From positions 1-24,288 of the forward strand of contig CAILUB010000021.1 of the NCBI GenBank assembly GCA_903837305.1: 24,288 bases of DNA, read 5' to 3'. The stretch's first letter is position 1. Every line of letters begins with the position of its first letter. Positions 1-6,137 of the stretch are shown piece by piece. The DNA comes from an uncultured Cytophagaceae bacterium. GTDB lineage: Bacteria > Bacteroidota > Bacteroidia > Cytophagales > Spirosomataceae. A program made the position numbers and the translations under genes. The notes under the pieces were generated by a model that worked only from the letters and a program-made list of their open reading frames with translations, was not told where the DNA came from and did not search any database.

Positions 1-639
1 ATCAGCTCAACAGACTTTTTAATCCTCACTTGGGGAACGTCATTTAGTTATTTTGACAAACATCTAAATAAAACAGTTGCTAACTGCCACAAGATGCCAG
101 CGGAGCGTTTCGAAAAACGCCTTTCGACCGTGGATGAGATCGTTTCAAATTTTTGCTCTCTACTCTCCACTCTCCCATCTACGACGCAAGTCATTCTGAC
201 TATTTCCCCCGTTCGTCACACAAAAGATGGAATGCAAGAGAATCAGGTTTCAAAATCTATCCTGCGCGTGGCGGCTGATATGGTTGCTAAACAATTTGAA
301 AACGTTCATTATTTTCCAGCCTATGAGATTATGCTGGACGAATTGCGGGACTATCGCTTTTATGAGGCAGATATGATCCACCCGAACGAGCAAGCGCAAA
401 ATTATATTTGGGAGCGATTTGTGTCGACCTATTTCGACCCAGAACTACAGACGATAGCGAAGAGATGGGATTCGATCTACCGGACTTTGGCACACAGACC
501 CCATCCGTCCAAATTATTCGATCACCGTCGCGTTTTAGAAGTGTTATTAGCGGAATTAAACGCCGAAAAATACCAAGAAATAGATACGTGCAAAATCGCC
601 GAATACGTCGCGCATGAAATAAAAAACACCTATATTTGA
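1..639 (+). CDS. GSCFA-domain protein, 5' end missing
   Basis: The reading frame is open from the first base to the TGA at 637-639, so the gene starts before the window; 212 residues are visible. The fragment opens with residues reading LTWGTSFSYF and then VANCHKMPAERF, followed by LTISPVRHTKDGM and YFPAYEIMLDELRDYRFY and a DMIHPNEQA stretch. This series is typical of the GSCFA family, which is related to SGNH/GDSL-type hydrolases. The Asp and His of the DMIHP segment are plausible catalytic residues by that relationship. The family is widespread in Bacteroidota and its substrate is not established. The ATG at 94 is internal and should not be taken as the start, because the conserved family residues continue upstream of it. 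The stop codon overlaps a TAnnTTTG promoter element that probably serves the next gene. Confidence 0.85.
   Translation: MSSTDFLILTWGTSFSYFDKHLNKTVANCHKMPAERFEKRLSTVDEIVSNFCSLLSTLPSTTQVILTISPVRHTKDGMQENQVSKSILRVAADMVAKQFENVHYFPAYEIMLDELRDYRFYEADMIHPNEQAQNYIWERFVSTYFDPELQTIAKRWDSIYRTLAHRPHPSKLFDHRRVLEVLLAELNAEKYQEIDTCKIAEYVAHEIKNTYI
631..638 (+). promoter_or_regulatory. TAnnTTTG promoter element before mrp
   Basis: The sequence TATATTTG is a perfect match to the Bacteroidota -7 element TAnnTTTG and lies 24 bases before the ATG at 663. No clear TTTG -33 box is seen at the usual distance. Transcription starting a few bases downstream would leave out the TTG at 636 and include the ATG at 663, so the element also bears on start choice. 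Motif match only. Confidence 0.45.
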
Positions 640-662
640 GGTTTGAAAAGGAAAAGAGATTC

Positions 663-1745
663 ATGGGAGAATTAAGCGTAAGCAAAGAGATAATAATAGG
701 TGCCTTAAGTACCGTTCAAGAGCCAGATCTGAAGAAGGATTTAGTGACCTTGAATATGATTAAAGACGTGGAATTAGGCGTAGGGGAAGTTCGTTTCACC
801 GTTGTATTAACAACACCTGCCTGTCCACTAAAAGAGAAGATTAGAAAAGATTGCGAGGATGCGATTCACAACTTAGTGCATCCAGACTTAAAAATCGTCA
901 TCAATATGACAGCTGAGGTAACTTCACTTACCTCGAAAGATCCATTAATTCCTGGCGTTAAAAACGTGATTGCCATTGCCTCCGGAAAAGGTGGCGTAGG
1001 AAAATCAACTGTAACGGCGAACCTAGCCATGGCCTTGAAAAATGCCGGAGCGAAAGTGGGTATTTTAGACGCAGACATCTCAGGACCTTCGATTCCCGTG
1101 ATGTTTGGCGCAGAAGATTTACAGCCTCTAGTTACAGAGGTAGACGGTAAGAATCGCATTCAACCGATCATGCAATATGGCATCAAGATGATTTCCATGG
1201 GCTTTTTAGCCCCTTCAGAAAGTCCGGTGCCTTGGAGAGGTCCTATGATGACGCAAGCTTTACGTCAGTTTTTTGGCGATACGAACTGGGACGAATTAGA
1301 CTATTTACTAATTGACCTTCCTCCGGGAACCTCGGATGTGCACTTAACTTTAGTTCAGCTAATTAAACTAACCGGTGCAGTGATTGTAACGACTCCTCAA
1401 AAAGTCGCTCTTTCAGATGCTACAAAAGGCTTAGCCTTCTTTAAACAAGCCGGCATCAACGTACCTTTATTAGGATTAGTTGAAAATATGGCCTATTTCA
1501 CTCCGGCTGAATTGCCTGAAAACAAATACTATTTGTTTGGCAAGGATGGCGGAAAGCAATTAGCCGAAAAATATGCGGTTCCTTTCTTAGGGGAGGTTCC
1601 ATTAATTCAAGCGATTCGCGAAGCGGGTGACGATGGAAAGCCCATTGCTTCAACTGAAGGCCCTAGTGCTGATGCTTTTGCTAGTATCGCCGCCAATTTA
1701 GCCCAACAAGTTGCTATCTCGAACGCAAATAATCAAGCCTCTTAA
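663..1745 (+). CDS. mrp: Mrp/NBP35-type Fe-S carrier P-loop ATPase
   Basis: This 360-residue cytosolic protein belongs to the Mrp/ApbC/NBP35 family, which binds and delivers iron-sulfur clusters. Residues 1-95 form the MIP18 (DUF59) domain with STVQEPDLKKDLV and the TPACP motif (51-55). The ATPase domain follows with the deviant Walker A GKGGVGKST (108-116), DADISGPS (135-142) and IDLPPGTSD (217-225). The stretch ENMAYFTPAELP (274-285) replaces the Cys-x-x-Cys seen in many family members. I chose the ATG at 663 over the in-frame TTG at 636 because AAGGAAAAGAG precedes it as a possible ribosome site, the promoter motif at 631-638 would place the TTG upstream of the transcript, and the family usually starts close to this residue. 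A NifU-type scaffold follows one base after the stop, which fits a joint role in Fe-S assembly. Confidence 0.93.
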   Translation: MGELSVSKEIIIGALSTVQEPDLKKDLVTLNMIKDVELGVGEVRFTVVLTTPACPLKEKIRKDCEDAIHNLVHPDLKIVINMTAEVTSLTSKDPLIPGVKNVIAIASGKGGVGKSTVTANLAMALKNAGAKVGILDADISGPSIPVMFGAEDLQPLVTEVDGKNRIQPIMQYGIKMISMGFLAPSESPVPWRGPMMTQALRQFFGDTNWDELDYLLIDLPPGTSDVHLTLVQLIKLTGAVIVTTPQKVALSDATKGLAFFKQAGINVPLLGLVENMAYFTPAELPENKYYLFGKDGGKQLAEKYAVPFLGEVPLIQAIREAGDDGKPIASTEGPSADAFASIAANLAQQVAISNANNQAS

Positions 1746-1746
1746 T

Positions 1747-1989
1747 ATGGAAAATCACCCACTACATGCTCGTATTCAAACAGCGCTAGACAGTATTCGA
1801 CCCTATTTAGTGGCAGACGGAGGCAATGTGGAAGTTGTTGAAATCACTCCCGATAATGTACTTAAACTAGCATTAACGGGCAATTGCAAATCCTGCAATA
1901 TGTCCACCATGACATTTAGGGCAGGCGTAGAAGAGGCCATTCGCAGAGATGTCCCAGAAATAACAGCAGTAGAAGAAGTAAAACCCTAA
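1747..1989 (+). CDS. NifU C-terminal-domain Fe-S scaffold protein
   Basis: This 80-residue protein matches the NifU C-terminal (Nfu) domain alone: IRPYLVADGGNVEVVEI near residues 18-34 and the cluster-binding Cys47-x-x-Cys50 in GNCKSCNMSTMTFRAG. Two such subunits usually hold a [4Fe-4S] cluster at their interface and pass it to target proteins. The start is the ATG at 1747, one base after the mrp stop; a longer frame from a TTG at 1711 would overlap mrp and adds residues the family does not have. It is almost certainly co-transcribed with mrp, and the two probably act in the same Fe-S delivery route. The domain call is firm; which proteins receive the cluster is unknown. Confidence 0.92.
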   Translation: MENHPLHARIQTALDSIRPYLVADGGNVEVVEITPDNVLKLALTGNCKSCNMSTMTFRAGVEEAIRRDVPEITAVEEVKP

Positions 1990-1996
1990 AAGGCAC

Positions 1997-3697
1997 ATGA
2001 TGCGGATAGGAATATTTTTTGGCGGCCCCGCGCGTGAACGGGAAATCAGTTTTTTAGGAGGCAAAACAGCGATGGCCCACCTGAACAAGGCCTTGTTTCA
2101 ACCTATCCCCGTTTTCGTGGATAGTTTAGGGAACTTCATCTTGATCAAGGAAGAACTCATTTTTGAGGTGTCTATTCGCTCTTTTTACCCACCGCAACGA
2201 CTTCAAACAGCTCCTTTCAACGTCTACATCGAATCTTTGCCAGATGCAGATGCAACTGCACTTTTACAAGAGGTCGGAACGATTATCCAACCAGCTGAAT
2301 TTTCGAAGCACTTTGACTTTGCCTTCATCGCGATGCACGGTCCAGGCGCTGAAGACGGCAGTATTCAAGGGCTATTAGAGTGGTATAATATTCCTTATTC
2401 TGGACCAGGTCTTTTAGGCTCGGCCATCGGTATTGATAAGGCGAAGCAAAACGAATGGCTACAGAAATCGGTAGGCCTGGAGAAGAAATTCTTTGTTTTG
2501 CAGCGTGATGATTATAACAAGTATGGTCGCGAAACTCTTTTCGAGCAAGTAAAGAAAGAAATCGGTATCCCTTTTGTGGCCAAAGCCCCACACCAAGGAT
2601 CCTCCATCGGCCTTGCCTTTGTGAAGGAAGATTCACTCGAAGTCTTCGATCAAGCCATCAAAAAATGTCTTTTCATCGAGGAAATTTACCGCGAAGAGTG
2701 GATTAAATTAGATGACGACGCGCAGGTAACTTTATTGCAAAAAATGGTCAACTTAGACGAGGGGATCGGTTTCCCTGTCGTGTTCCAAAAACAAGTTTAC
2801 CACCACCCCGCAGACCTTTTAGAATCCCTTCGAGAATACTTCACGCATACCGTTACAAAAGCTAGCATCCAATCCATTCACTCGGAGGATGCCATCTTAT
2901 TGGAATCCTTCGTGAACGGAAACGAATTCAGCTGCGGCGTGATCCAAACACCAGCTGGAGAAGCGGTGGCACTCCCTCCCACCGAAATCGTCATAGACGA
3001 ATCAGTAGAAGTGTTTGATTTTAATGCCAAATACAAATCGAAATTAACCCGCAAACGCATCCCCATGCACGCCAGTCTAGCTCACCTCCAAGTGATCCAA
3101 GCACAGGTAAAACAAGCGTTTGAAGACTTGGGATTTGGGGTTTGCACCCGCATCGACGGATTCCTAGACACTAATGGTGTGGTCGTTTTACACGATCCTA
3201 ACACCATTCCAGGTATGTCACCTAGCTCATTAATCTTCAAGCAAATGGCCGAAATCGGGCTGAACGTGACAGATTCTTTGACCTACTTCATTCGTCAATC
3301 CATCCGCGAGCGTTTAAGAACCGGCAAAAACTACTTTGTCTTATGCCAGCAATTAAAAGGCTTAGATGAGGCAATTGCAGCCTCCTTGCAAGCCAAAGCT
3401 GCAAAAGAAGTCCAAGTTTTAGAGATTAGTGGCTCAAATGATGAAGCATTAGAAGCTAACTTCCAAGCCATCAAGGCCCAAGCAGCTGAATTAGCAGCTC
3501 TCGGAACAGAGAACTTCCGCGTTTGCACGCCATTAGAGATCGAAGAGGGAGAAACTTTACTTCCCTTACACGTCGCTCATTTAAGTAAAGATACGGCCAA
3601 AGAAATGTTAGAAGCCATCAAAACGGGAGTTCATCCCTTGATTGCACACACTAGAGAGGCAGCTATCGACATCACTAAATTTTATACGAATGTCTAG
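1997..3697 (+). CDS. Ddl-like ATP-grasp ligase with insertion and C-terminal extension
   Basis: This 566-residue protein has the D-alanine--D-alanine ligase plan: N-terminal GIFFGGPAREREIS (5-18), MHGPGAEDGSIQGLLEW (113-129), IPYSGPGLLGSAIGIDK (132-148), the ATP-grasp segment FVAKAPHQGSSIGLAFV (193-209), LLESFVNGNEFS (301-312), DFNAKYKSK (341-349) and HDPNTIPGMSPSS (399-411). Typical Ddl proteins have 300-370 residues. The excess comes from an insertion of about 75 residues (roughly 224-298) inside the ATP-grasp domain and an extra C-terminal region of about 120 residues (445-566). The usual Mg-binding Glu-x-Asn reads Asp-Pro-Asn (400-402). The start could be the ATG at 1997 or 2000. It lies seven bases after the nifU-like gene and overlaps yfiT. 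It may make peptidoglycan D-Ala-D-Ala or join other amino or hydroxy acids; substrate is not shown by the sequence. Confidence 0.8.
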   Translation: MMRIGIFFGGPAREREISFLGGKTAMAHLNKALFQPIPVFVDSLGNFILIKEELIFEVSIRSFYPPQRLQTAPFNVYIESLPDADATALLQEVGTIIQPAEFSKHFDFAFIAMHGPGAEDGSIQGLLEWYNIPYSGPGLLGSAIGIDKAKQNEWLQKSVGLEKKFFVLQRDDYNKYGRETLFEQVKKEIGIPFVAKAPHQGSSIGLAFVKEDSLEVFDQAIKKCLFIEEIYREEWIKLDDDAQVTLLQKMVNLDEGIGFPVVFQKQVYHHPADLLESLREYFTHTVTKASIQSIHSEDAILLESFVNGNEFSCGVIQTPAGEAVALPPTEIVIDESVEVFDFNAKYKSKLTRKRIPMHASLAHLQVIQAQVKQAFEDLGFGVCTRIDGFLDTNGVVVLHDPNTIPGMSPSSLIFKQMAEIGLNVTDSLTYFIRQSIRERLRTGKNYFVLCQQLKGLDEAIAASLQAKAAKEVQVLEISGSNDEALEANFQAIKAQAAELAALGTENFRVCTPLEIEEGETLLPLHVAHLSKDTAKEMLEAIKTGVHPLIAHTREAAIDITKFYTNV

Positions 3698-4217
3698 TAC
3701 AGAACTTAACCCATTGCAATACCCGATAGGGAAATACAAACAGCCTGAGGTCATGACTCCTGAGATCAGAGCTGCTTGGATTAAAACAATCGCGACGACT
3801 GCTGACGATTTAACTGCGCTATTAAAGGGTGTTGATGAAACGTTATTAGAGAAACCTTACCGCGAAGGCGGCTGGTCTGCGCGCAAGGTCATTCACCATT
3901 TAATGGATAGCCATATGAACAGCTACATCCGCTTCAAAATGGCCTTAACGGAAGACAACCCCACTATTAAACCTTACAGCGAAGACGATTGGGCTTCCAT
4001 GCCAGACGGCAATCAAGCACCTATCGCTTGGTCCATCGAAGGATTGCGCTACGTACATTTACGCTGGGTATACTTAATGGAAACGATGAAAGAGTCCGAT
4101 TGGAAGAAAACCTATTTGCACCCTGAACGCGGAATAACGTATCAGCTCGATAAGGTTTTGGGGATTTATGCGTGGCATTGTGAGCATCATTTGCGTCACA
4201 TTGCTTCGGTTCTTTAG
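3690..4217 (+). CDS. yfiT: YfiT/DinB-family metal-dependent thiol transferase
   Basis: This 175-residue protein is a DinB-fold four-helix enzyme closely resembling Bacillus YfiT: the opening YPIGKYKQPE, YREGGWSARKVIHHLMDSH (57-75) and the C-terminal WHCEHHLRHI. His70, His163 and His167 have the same spacing (93 and 4 residues) as the three Ni-binding histidines of YfiT, so the metal site looks intact. YfiT-type enzymes are annotated as bacillithiol transferases or metal-dependent hydrolases. Bacillithiol is known in Bacteroidota, so detoxification of electrophiles is plausible. The ATG at 3690 overlaps the end of the ligase gene by 8 bases, indicating a shared transcript. A longer frame from 3642 would overlap further and adds no family residues. 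Its TAG stop is the first codon of a purine-rich repeat. Confidence 0.88.
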   Translation: MSSTELNPLQYPIGKYKQPEVMTPEIRAAWIKTIATTADDLTALLKGVDETLLEKPYREGGWSARKVIHHLMDSHMNSYIRFKMALTEDNPTIKPYSEDDWASMPDGNQAPIAWSIEGLRYVHLRWVYLMETMKESDWKKTYLHPERGITYQLDKVLGIYAWHCEHHLRHIASVL

Positions 4218-4247
4218 AGTAGAGATAAGAGAGTATAGATAAAAGAG
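4215..4247 (+). repeat. Purine-rich AGAGTA-type repeat at yfiT stop
   Basis: Starting at the TAG stop of yfiT there are 33 bases made almost only of A, G and scattered T, built from AGAGTA, AGATA and AGTATAG units. Bases 4220-4235 (tagagataagagagta) are identical to the reverse complement of 15029-15044 in the repeat between tsaD and the 162-residue gene. The two sites therefore share a dispersed repeat family. No coding function is seen. Confidence 0.7.
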
Positions 4248-4342
4248 CAAAGTTCAAAGACCAAAGTTCAAAGTTTGAATCGCCTGCGGCGATACATTAT
4301 GAAATGATATAAATATCAAAGTTCAAAGAGCAAAGTTCAAAT
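4248..4342. repeat. Two doublets of CAAAGTTCAAAG around small palindromes
   Basis: The 12-base unit caaagttcaaag occurs at 4248-4259, 4262-4273 and 4317-4328, and with one mismatch at 4331-4342. Each pair has a 14-base period. Between the pairs are two small perfect palindromes: TTCAAA-G-TTTGAA at 4267-4279 and ATCGCC-TGC-GGCGAT at 4279-4293. The spacers are far too short for a CRISPR array. It lies between converging genes and holds no plausible open frame. Confidence 0.75.
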
Positions 4343-4348
4343 TTGGAC

Positions 4349-4374
4349 AAAAAAGGGGCATCAGCCCCTTTTTT
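4349..4374. terminator. Bidirectional rho-independent terminator
   Basis: An 11-base-pair perfect stem (AAAAAAGGGGC paired with GCCCCTTTTTT) closes a four-base ATCA loop. A-runs on one side and T-runs on the other let it work on both strands. It would end the yfiT transcript on the plus strand and the carbonic-anhydrase-like/sixA/small-protein transcript on the minus strand. It is the strongest terminator in the window. Confidence 0.9.
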
Positions 4375-4409
4375 ATGTATATCAGAAAAGATCTTGCTAG
4401 CTCTCTAGA

Positions 4410-4458
4410 CAGAAATCGTCTATGAAATCTATAAAATCATTCCGCAGGACGATTTCTG
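4410..4458. repeat. 11-bp inverted repeat across the stop of the small membrane gene
   Basis: The sequence cagaaatcgtc at 4410-4420 is the exact reverse complement of gacgatttctg at 4448-4458, with 27 bases between. The right arm codes for the end of the 48-residue protein and the stop codon lies in the loop. In the minus-strand message it would form a hairpin between coding end and terminator. It lacks a T-run, so it is not itself a rho-independent terminator. Confidence 0.6.
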
Positions 4459-4583
4459 GATTTTAAAGCCGCTTTTTTATTCCATGGAGCCGTCGTATTC
4501 ACAGCCATCTGAATAGCTAAACCTATCATCAACAACGTAAAAAGTATTAACACCCAGCGAAAGATTTTTTGATTCTTGTTCAT
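4437..4583 (-). CDS. 48-residue single-pass membrane protein, unknown function
   Basis: The predicted protein has a short basic N-terminus (MNKNQKIFRW), one hydrophobic segment at about residues 10-29 (VLILFTLLMIGLAIQMAV) and a polar, basic tail from NTTAPWNKKAAL onward. The start codon ATG at 4583-4581 overlaps the TGA stop of the sixA-type gene as ATGA, the usual sign of translational coupling, so I chose it over the longer frame that begins at 4661 inside sixA. Coupling, a clear transmembrane segment and a basic tail next to the membrane make it a likely real gene even though it is small. By the positive-inside tendency both ends carry Lys/Arg, so orientation is not settled. I do not recognise the family. 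It could stabilise or anchor another membrane protein. The gene precedes a hairpin and the terminator at 4349-4374. Confidence 0.65.
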   Translation of the reverse strand: MNKNQKIFRWVLILFTLLMIGLAIQMAVNTTAPWNKKAALKSRNRPAE

Positions 4584-5029
4584 AGTTGATGCGTGATGGT
4601 AGCGGAGCCTTTGGTGATTTCTGACCAGGAATTTAAGCCTGGAAAGTGCAAAGATACACAACCGGCAGTTTCCATTTGGATCATATCGCCGGTTAAATAA
4701 GAGGCTAGATAAGAAATGGACGGATTATGAGCTATTAGATATAGGATAGGCTCAGTTCGTTTTGCGATTTCAGCTAAATAATCGGGGCCGCTGGAGATAT
4801 ACCAAAATTCAGATAGCTCAAATTCTGAGAAGGGCTTGCCGAGTAATTCGGCTGTTTCGCGTGTGCGAATGGCATCGGAAATCAACCAAAATCCTGCCGG
4901 AAATTGCTTCAAATGCATCCATTCTCCTAATAGAAGTGCTTCTTCAATACCTCTTTCCGAGAGATGGCGACCCTTATCGTCAGCGGTATGTGGGCCCGCA
5001 TGAGCGTGGCGAATGAGTATGAGTTCCAT
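4580..5029 (-). CDS. sixA: SixA-type histidine phosphatase
   Basis: This 149-residue cytosolic protein belongs to the histidine phosphatase (RHG) superfamily, SixA branch, which removes phosphate from phosphohistidine, classically on phosphorelay or phosphotransfer proteins. The catalytic motif is IRHAHAG with Arg7 and His8. The second Arg is in SDAIRTRETAELL (Arg55 or Arg57) and the second His is His101 in LIAHNPSISYLASYL. The length fits the SixA group and is too short for phosphoglycerate mutases. Its ATG shares a base with the TAA stop of the gamma-carbonic-anhydrase-like gene upstream, and its own TGA overlaps the next start, so the three genes form a tight operon. The substrate in this organism cannot be read from the sequence; the symbol is by family. 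Confidence 0.85.
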   Translation of the reverse strand: MELILIRHAHAGPHTADDKGRHLSERGIEEALLLGEWMHLKQFPAGFWLISDAIRTRETAELLGKPFSEFELSEFWYISSGPDYLAEIAKRTEPILYLIAHNPSISYLASYLTGDMIQMETAGCVSLHFPGLNSWSEITKGSATITHQL

Positions 5030-5529
5030 TATTCGAAATCTGCTGCGGTTAATAAGGGGTATTTGCCTGATTTGTGTTCGGCACCCATTTTTACATAATG
5101 CGGTGGTCCGAATTTCAATCGATTAATTTGGTCTTCATTTAGGGTCTTCACCACTTTAGCGGGAGTTCCTAAAACGAGGGAATAGTCAGGGATTTCCATT
5201 CCTTCAGTAACTAAGGCATGTGCGCCAATGAGGCAATATTTGCCTACTTTGGCCCTATTTAAAATCGTTGCTTGCATTCCTATTAAGCTCCCCTCGCCTA
5301 TTTCTGCACCATGTACTATTGCTCCATGACCAACCGTTACATTAGGTCCGATAATGGTTTTATCACCCTCATCTGCATGCAAAACGGCATTATCCTGGAT
5401 ATTGCAGCCTTCGCCTAGATGTATTTCCTCCACATCTGCCCGAATCACAGCGCCATACCAAACTGATACATCCTTGGAAATAAATACACTGCCCATTACG
5501 CTGGCCGTCGGTGCAATAAAAATCGCCAT
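5029..5529 (-). CDS. Gamma-carbonic-anhydrase-like left-handed beta-helix protein
   Basis: This 166-residue protein is a hexapeptide-repeat trimer of the gamma-carbonic anhydrase/YrdA group. Residues 10-115 carry the turns of the beta helix. The putative Zn ligands are His51 (VLHADEG), His68 and His73 (VGHGAIVHG), with the five-residue spacing of His117/His122 in the archaeal Cam enzyme, and Arg30, Gln45 and Asp46 are also in place. The C-terminus (about 130-166) is a helix typical of this group. Many members lack the acidic loop needed for rapid CO2 hydration, and I do not see that loop here, so activity is uncertain. It is the first gene of the minus-strand trio, with a TATATTTG element 20 bases ahead of its ATG. 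Confidence 0.88.
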   Translation of the reverse strand: MAIFIAPTASVMGSVFISKDVSVWYGAVIRADVEEIHLGEGCNIQDNAVLHADEGDKTIIGPNVTVGHGAIVHGAEIGEGSLIGMQATILNRAKVGKYCLIGAHALVTEGMEIPDYSLVLGTPAKVVKTLNEDQINRLKFGPPHYVKMGAEHKSGKYPLLTAADFE

Positions 5530-5549
5530 ATGCTTTTTATTTTATTGGC

Positions 5550-5557
5550 CAAATATA
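5550..5557 (-). promoter_or_regulatory. TAnnTTTG promoter of the carbonic-anhydrase-like/sixA operon
   Basis: Read on the minus strand, 5557-5550 is TATATTTG, a perfect -7 element, 20 bases before the ATG at 5529. It sits in the 45-base gap shared with the divergent methyltransferase gene. No clear -33 TTTG box was found. Confidence 0.5.
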
Positions 5558-5574
5558 CCTTAAATTGCGAATCG

Positions 5575-6078
5575 ATGAAAGAATTCTACGAATTTGGGCT
5601 TTGGCAAAAAGAAGATCATATCGCTTCTATAGGTTGTGGGTATGGCTGGTGGGAAGTGGGATTGTGCATGCATTATCCTGTAGCCCATCTGGCACTGGTG
5701 GATCCACTTGTACAAGAAGAGGATATACAGGATAGCATAGACTATTTCACAGAGAAAACAGGTTTAGCCTGGAAGACAGAAGTGGAGGTGAATCCCGTGA
5801 TGCTTGAAAGAAAAGATCAAATCTGGATCTTTAATGCCTGGCATGAATTCGAAGATAGAACAGAAATGCTAGCGAAAATATACCATGCCTTAAACGATGG
5901 CGGTACCGTCATCATCGAAGAAGAAGTCTCCAAAATAGAGCGATTACAACACGATGGATGCGGGAAAGGCCTCTTTTTTGAGCCCGAAATCATCAACGAA
6001 TTTGAGCAAGTGGGTCTTCACCATGTGGCCACACAAGTGAAAGACGAAGTAGCCATTTACCTCAAATTCCGAAAATGA
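5575..6078 (+). CDS. Small class I SAM-dependent methyltransferase
   Basis: This 167-residue protein has the first SAM-binding motif as ASIGCGYGWWEVGL (about 17-30), an acidic end of the second strand in ALVDPL (40-45), and IWIFNAWHEF where the fourth strand and its downstream loop should be. HALNDGGTVIIEEE follows as the classic post-motif II-III pattern. It is short for the class and may lack an elaborate substrate cap. The start is uncertain. The ATG at 5575 comes at the correct distance before motif I, while an in-frame ATG at 5530 would add 15 residues and cross the divergent promoter region. No ribosome-binding site is evident. The substrate is unknown. It lies 59 bases before udk, which has its own promoter-like element, so joint transcription is possible but not shown. 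Confidence 0.72.
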   Translation: MKEFYEFGLWQKEDHIASIGCGYGWWEVGLCMHYPVAHLALVDPLVQEEDIQDSIDYFTEKTGLAWKTEVEVNPVMLERKDQIWIFNAWHEFEDRTEMLAKIYHALNDGGTVIIEEEVSKIERLQHDGCGKGLFFEPEIINEFEQVGLHHVATQVKDEVAIYLKFRK

Positions 6079-6112
6079 AAGGCGTTTTTTAGCTTAAATA
6101 AAATCCTTTTCG

Positions 6113-6120
6113 CAAATTTG
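6113..6120 (+). promoter_or_regulatory. Promoter-like CAAATTTG before udk
   Basis: The element differs from TAnnTTTG only in its first base and lies 17 bases before the udk ATG. That distance is the same as for the perfect elements of tsaD, the M16 peptidase and the 370-residue repeat-protein gene. The shared spacing is the main support. Confidence 0.35.
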
Positions 6121-6137
6121 CAGCGAAAATAAAATAC

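Noticed and set aside
636..662. TTG at 636 as the mrp start
   Set aside because: It overlaps the promoter-like TATATTTG and the upstream stop; the ATG at 663 has a purine-rich ribosome site and gives the family's usual N-terminus.
329..685. 118-residue minus-strand open frame
   Set aside because: It lies opposite the GSCFA gene, has no family features, and is best explained as a shadow of that gene.
1711..1746. Longer NifU-like frame from a TTG
   Set aside because: It overlaps the end of mrp and adds 12 residues not typical of the domain; the ATG at 1747 directly follows the mrp stop.
2325..2636. 103-residue minus-strand open frame inside the ligase gene
   Set aside because: It is antisense to well-conserved ATP-grasp codons, with unlikely composition and no start signal.
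4248..4342. Possible CRISPR array
   Set aside because: The repeats are 12 bases with 2-base gaps inside each doublet; there are no spacers of 25-40 bases and no cas genes.
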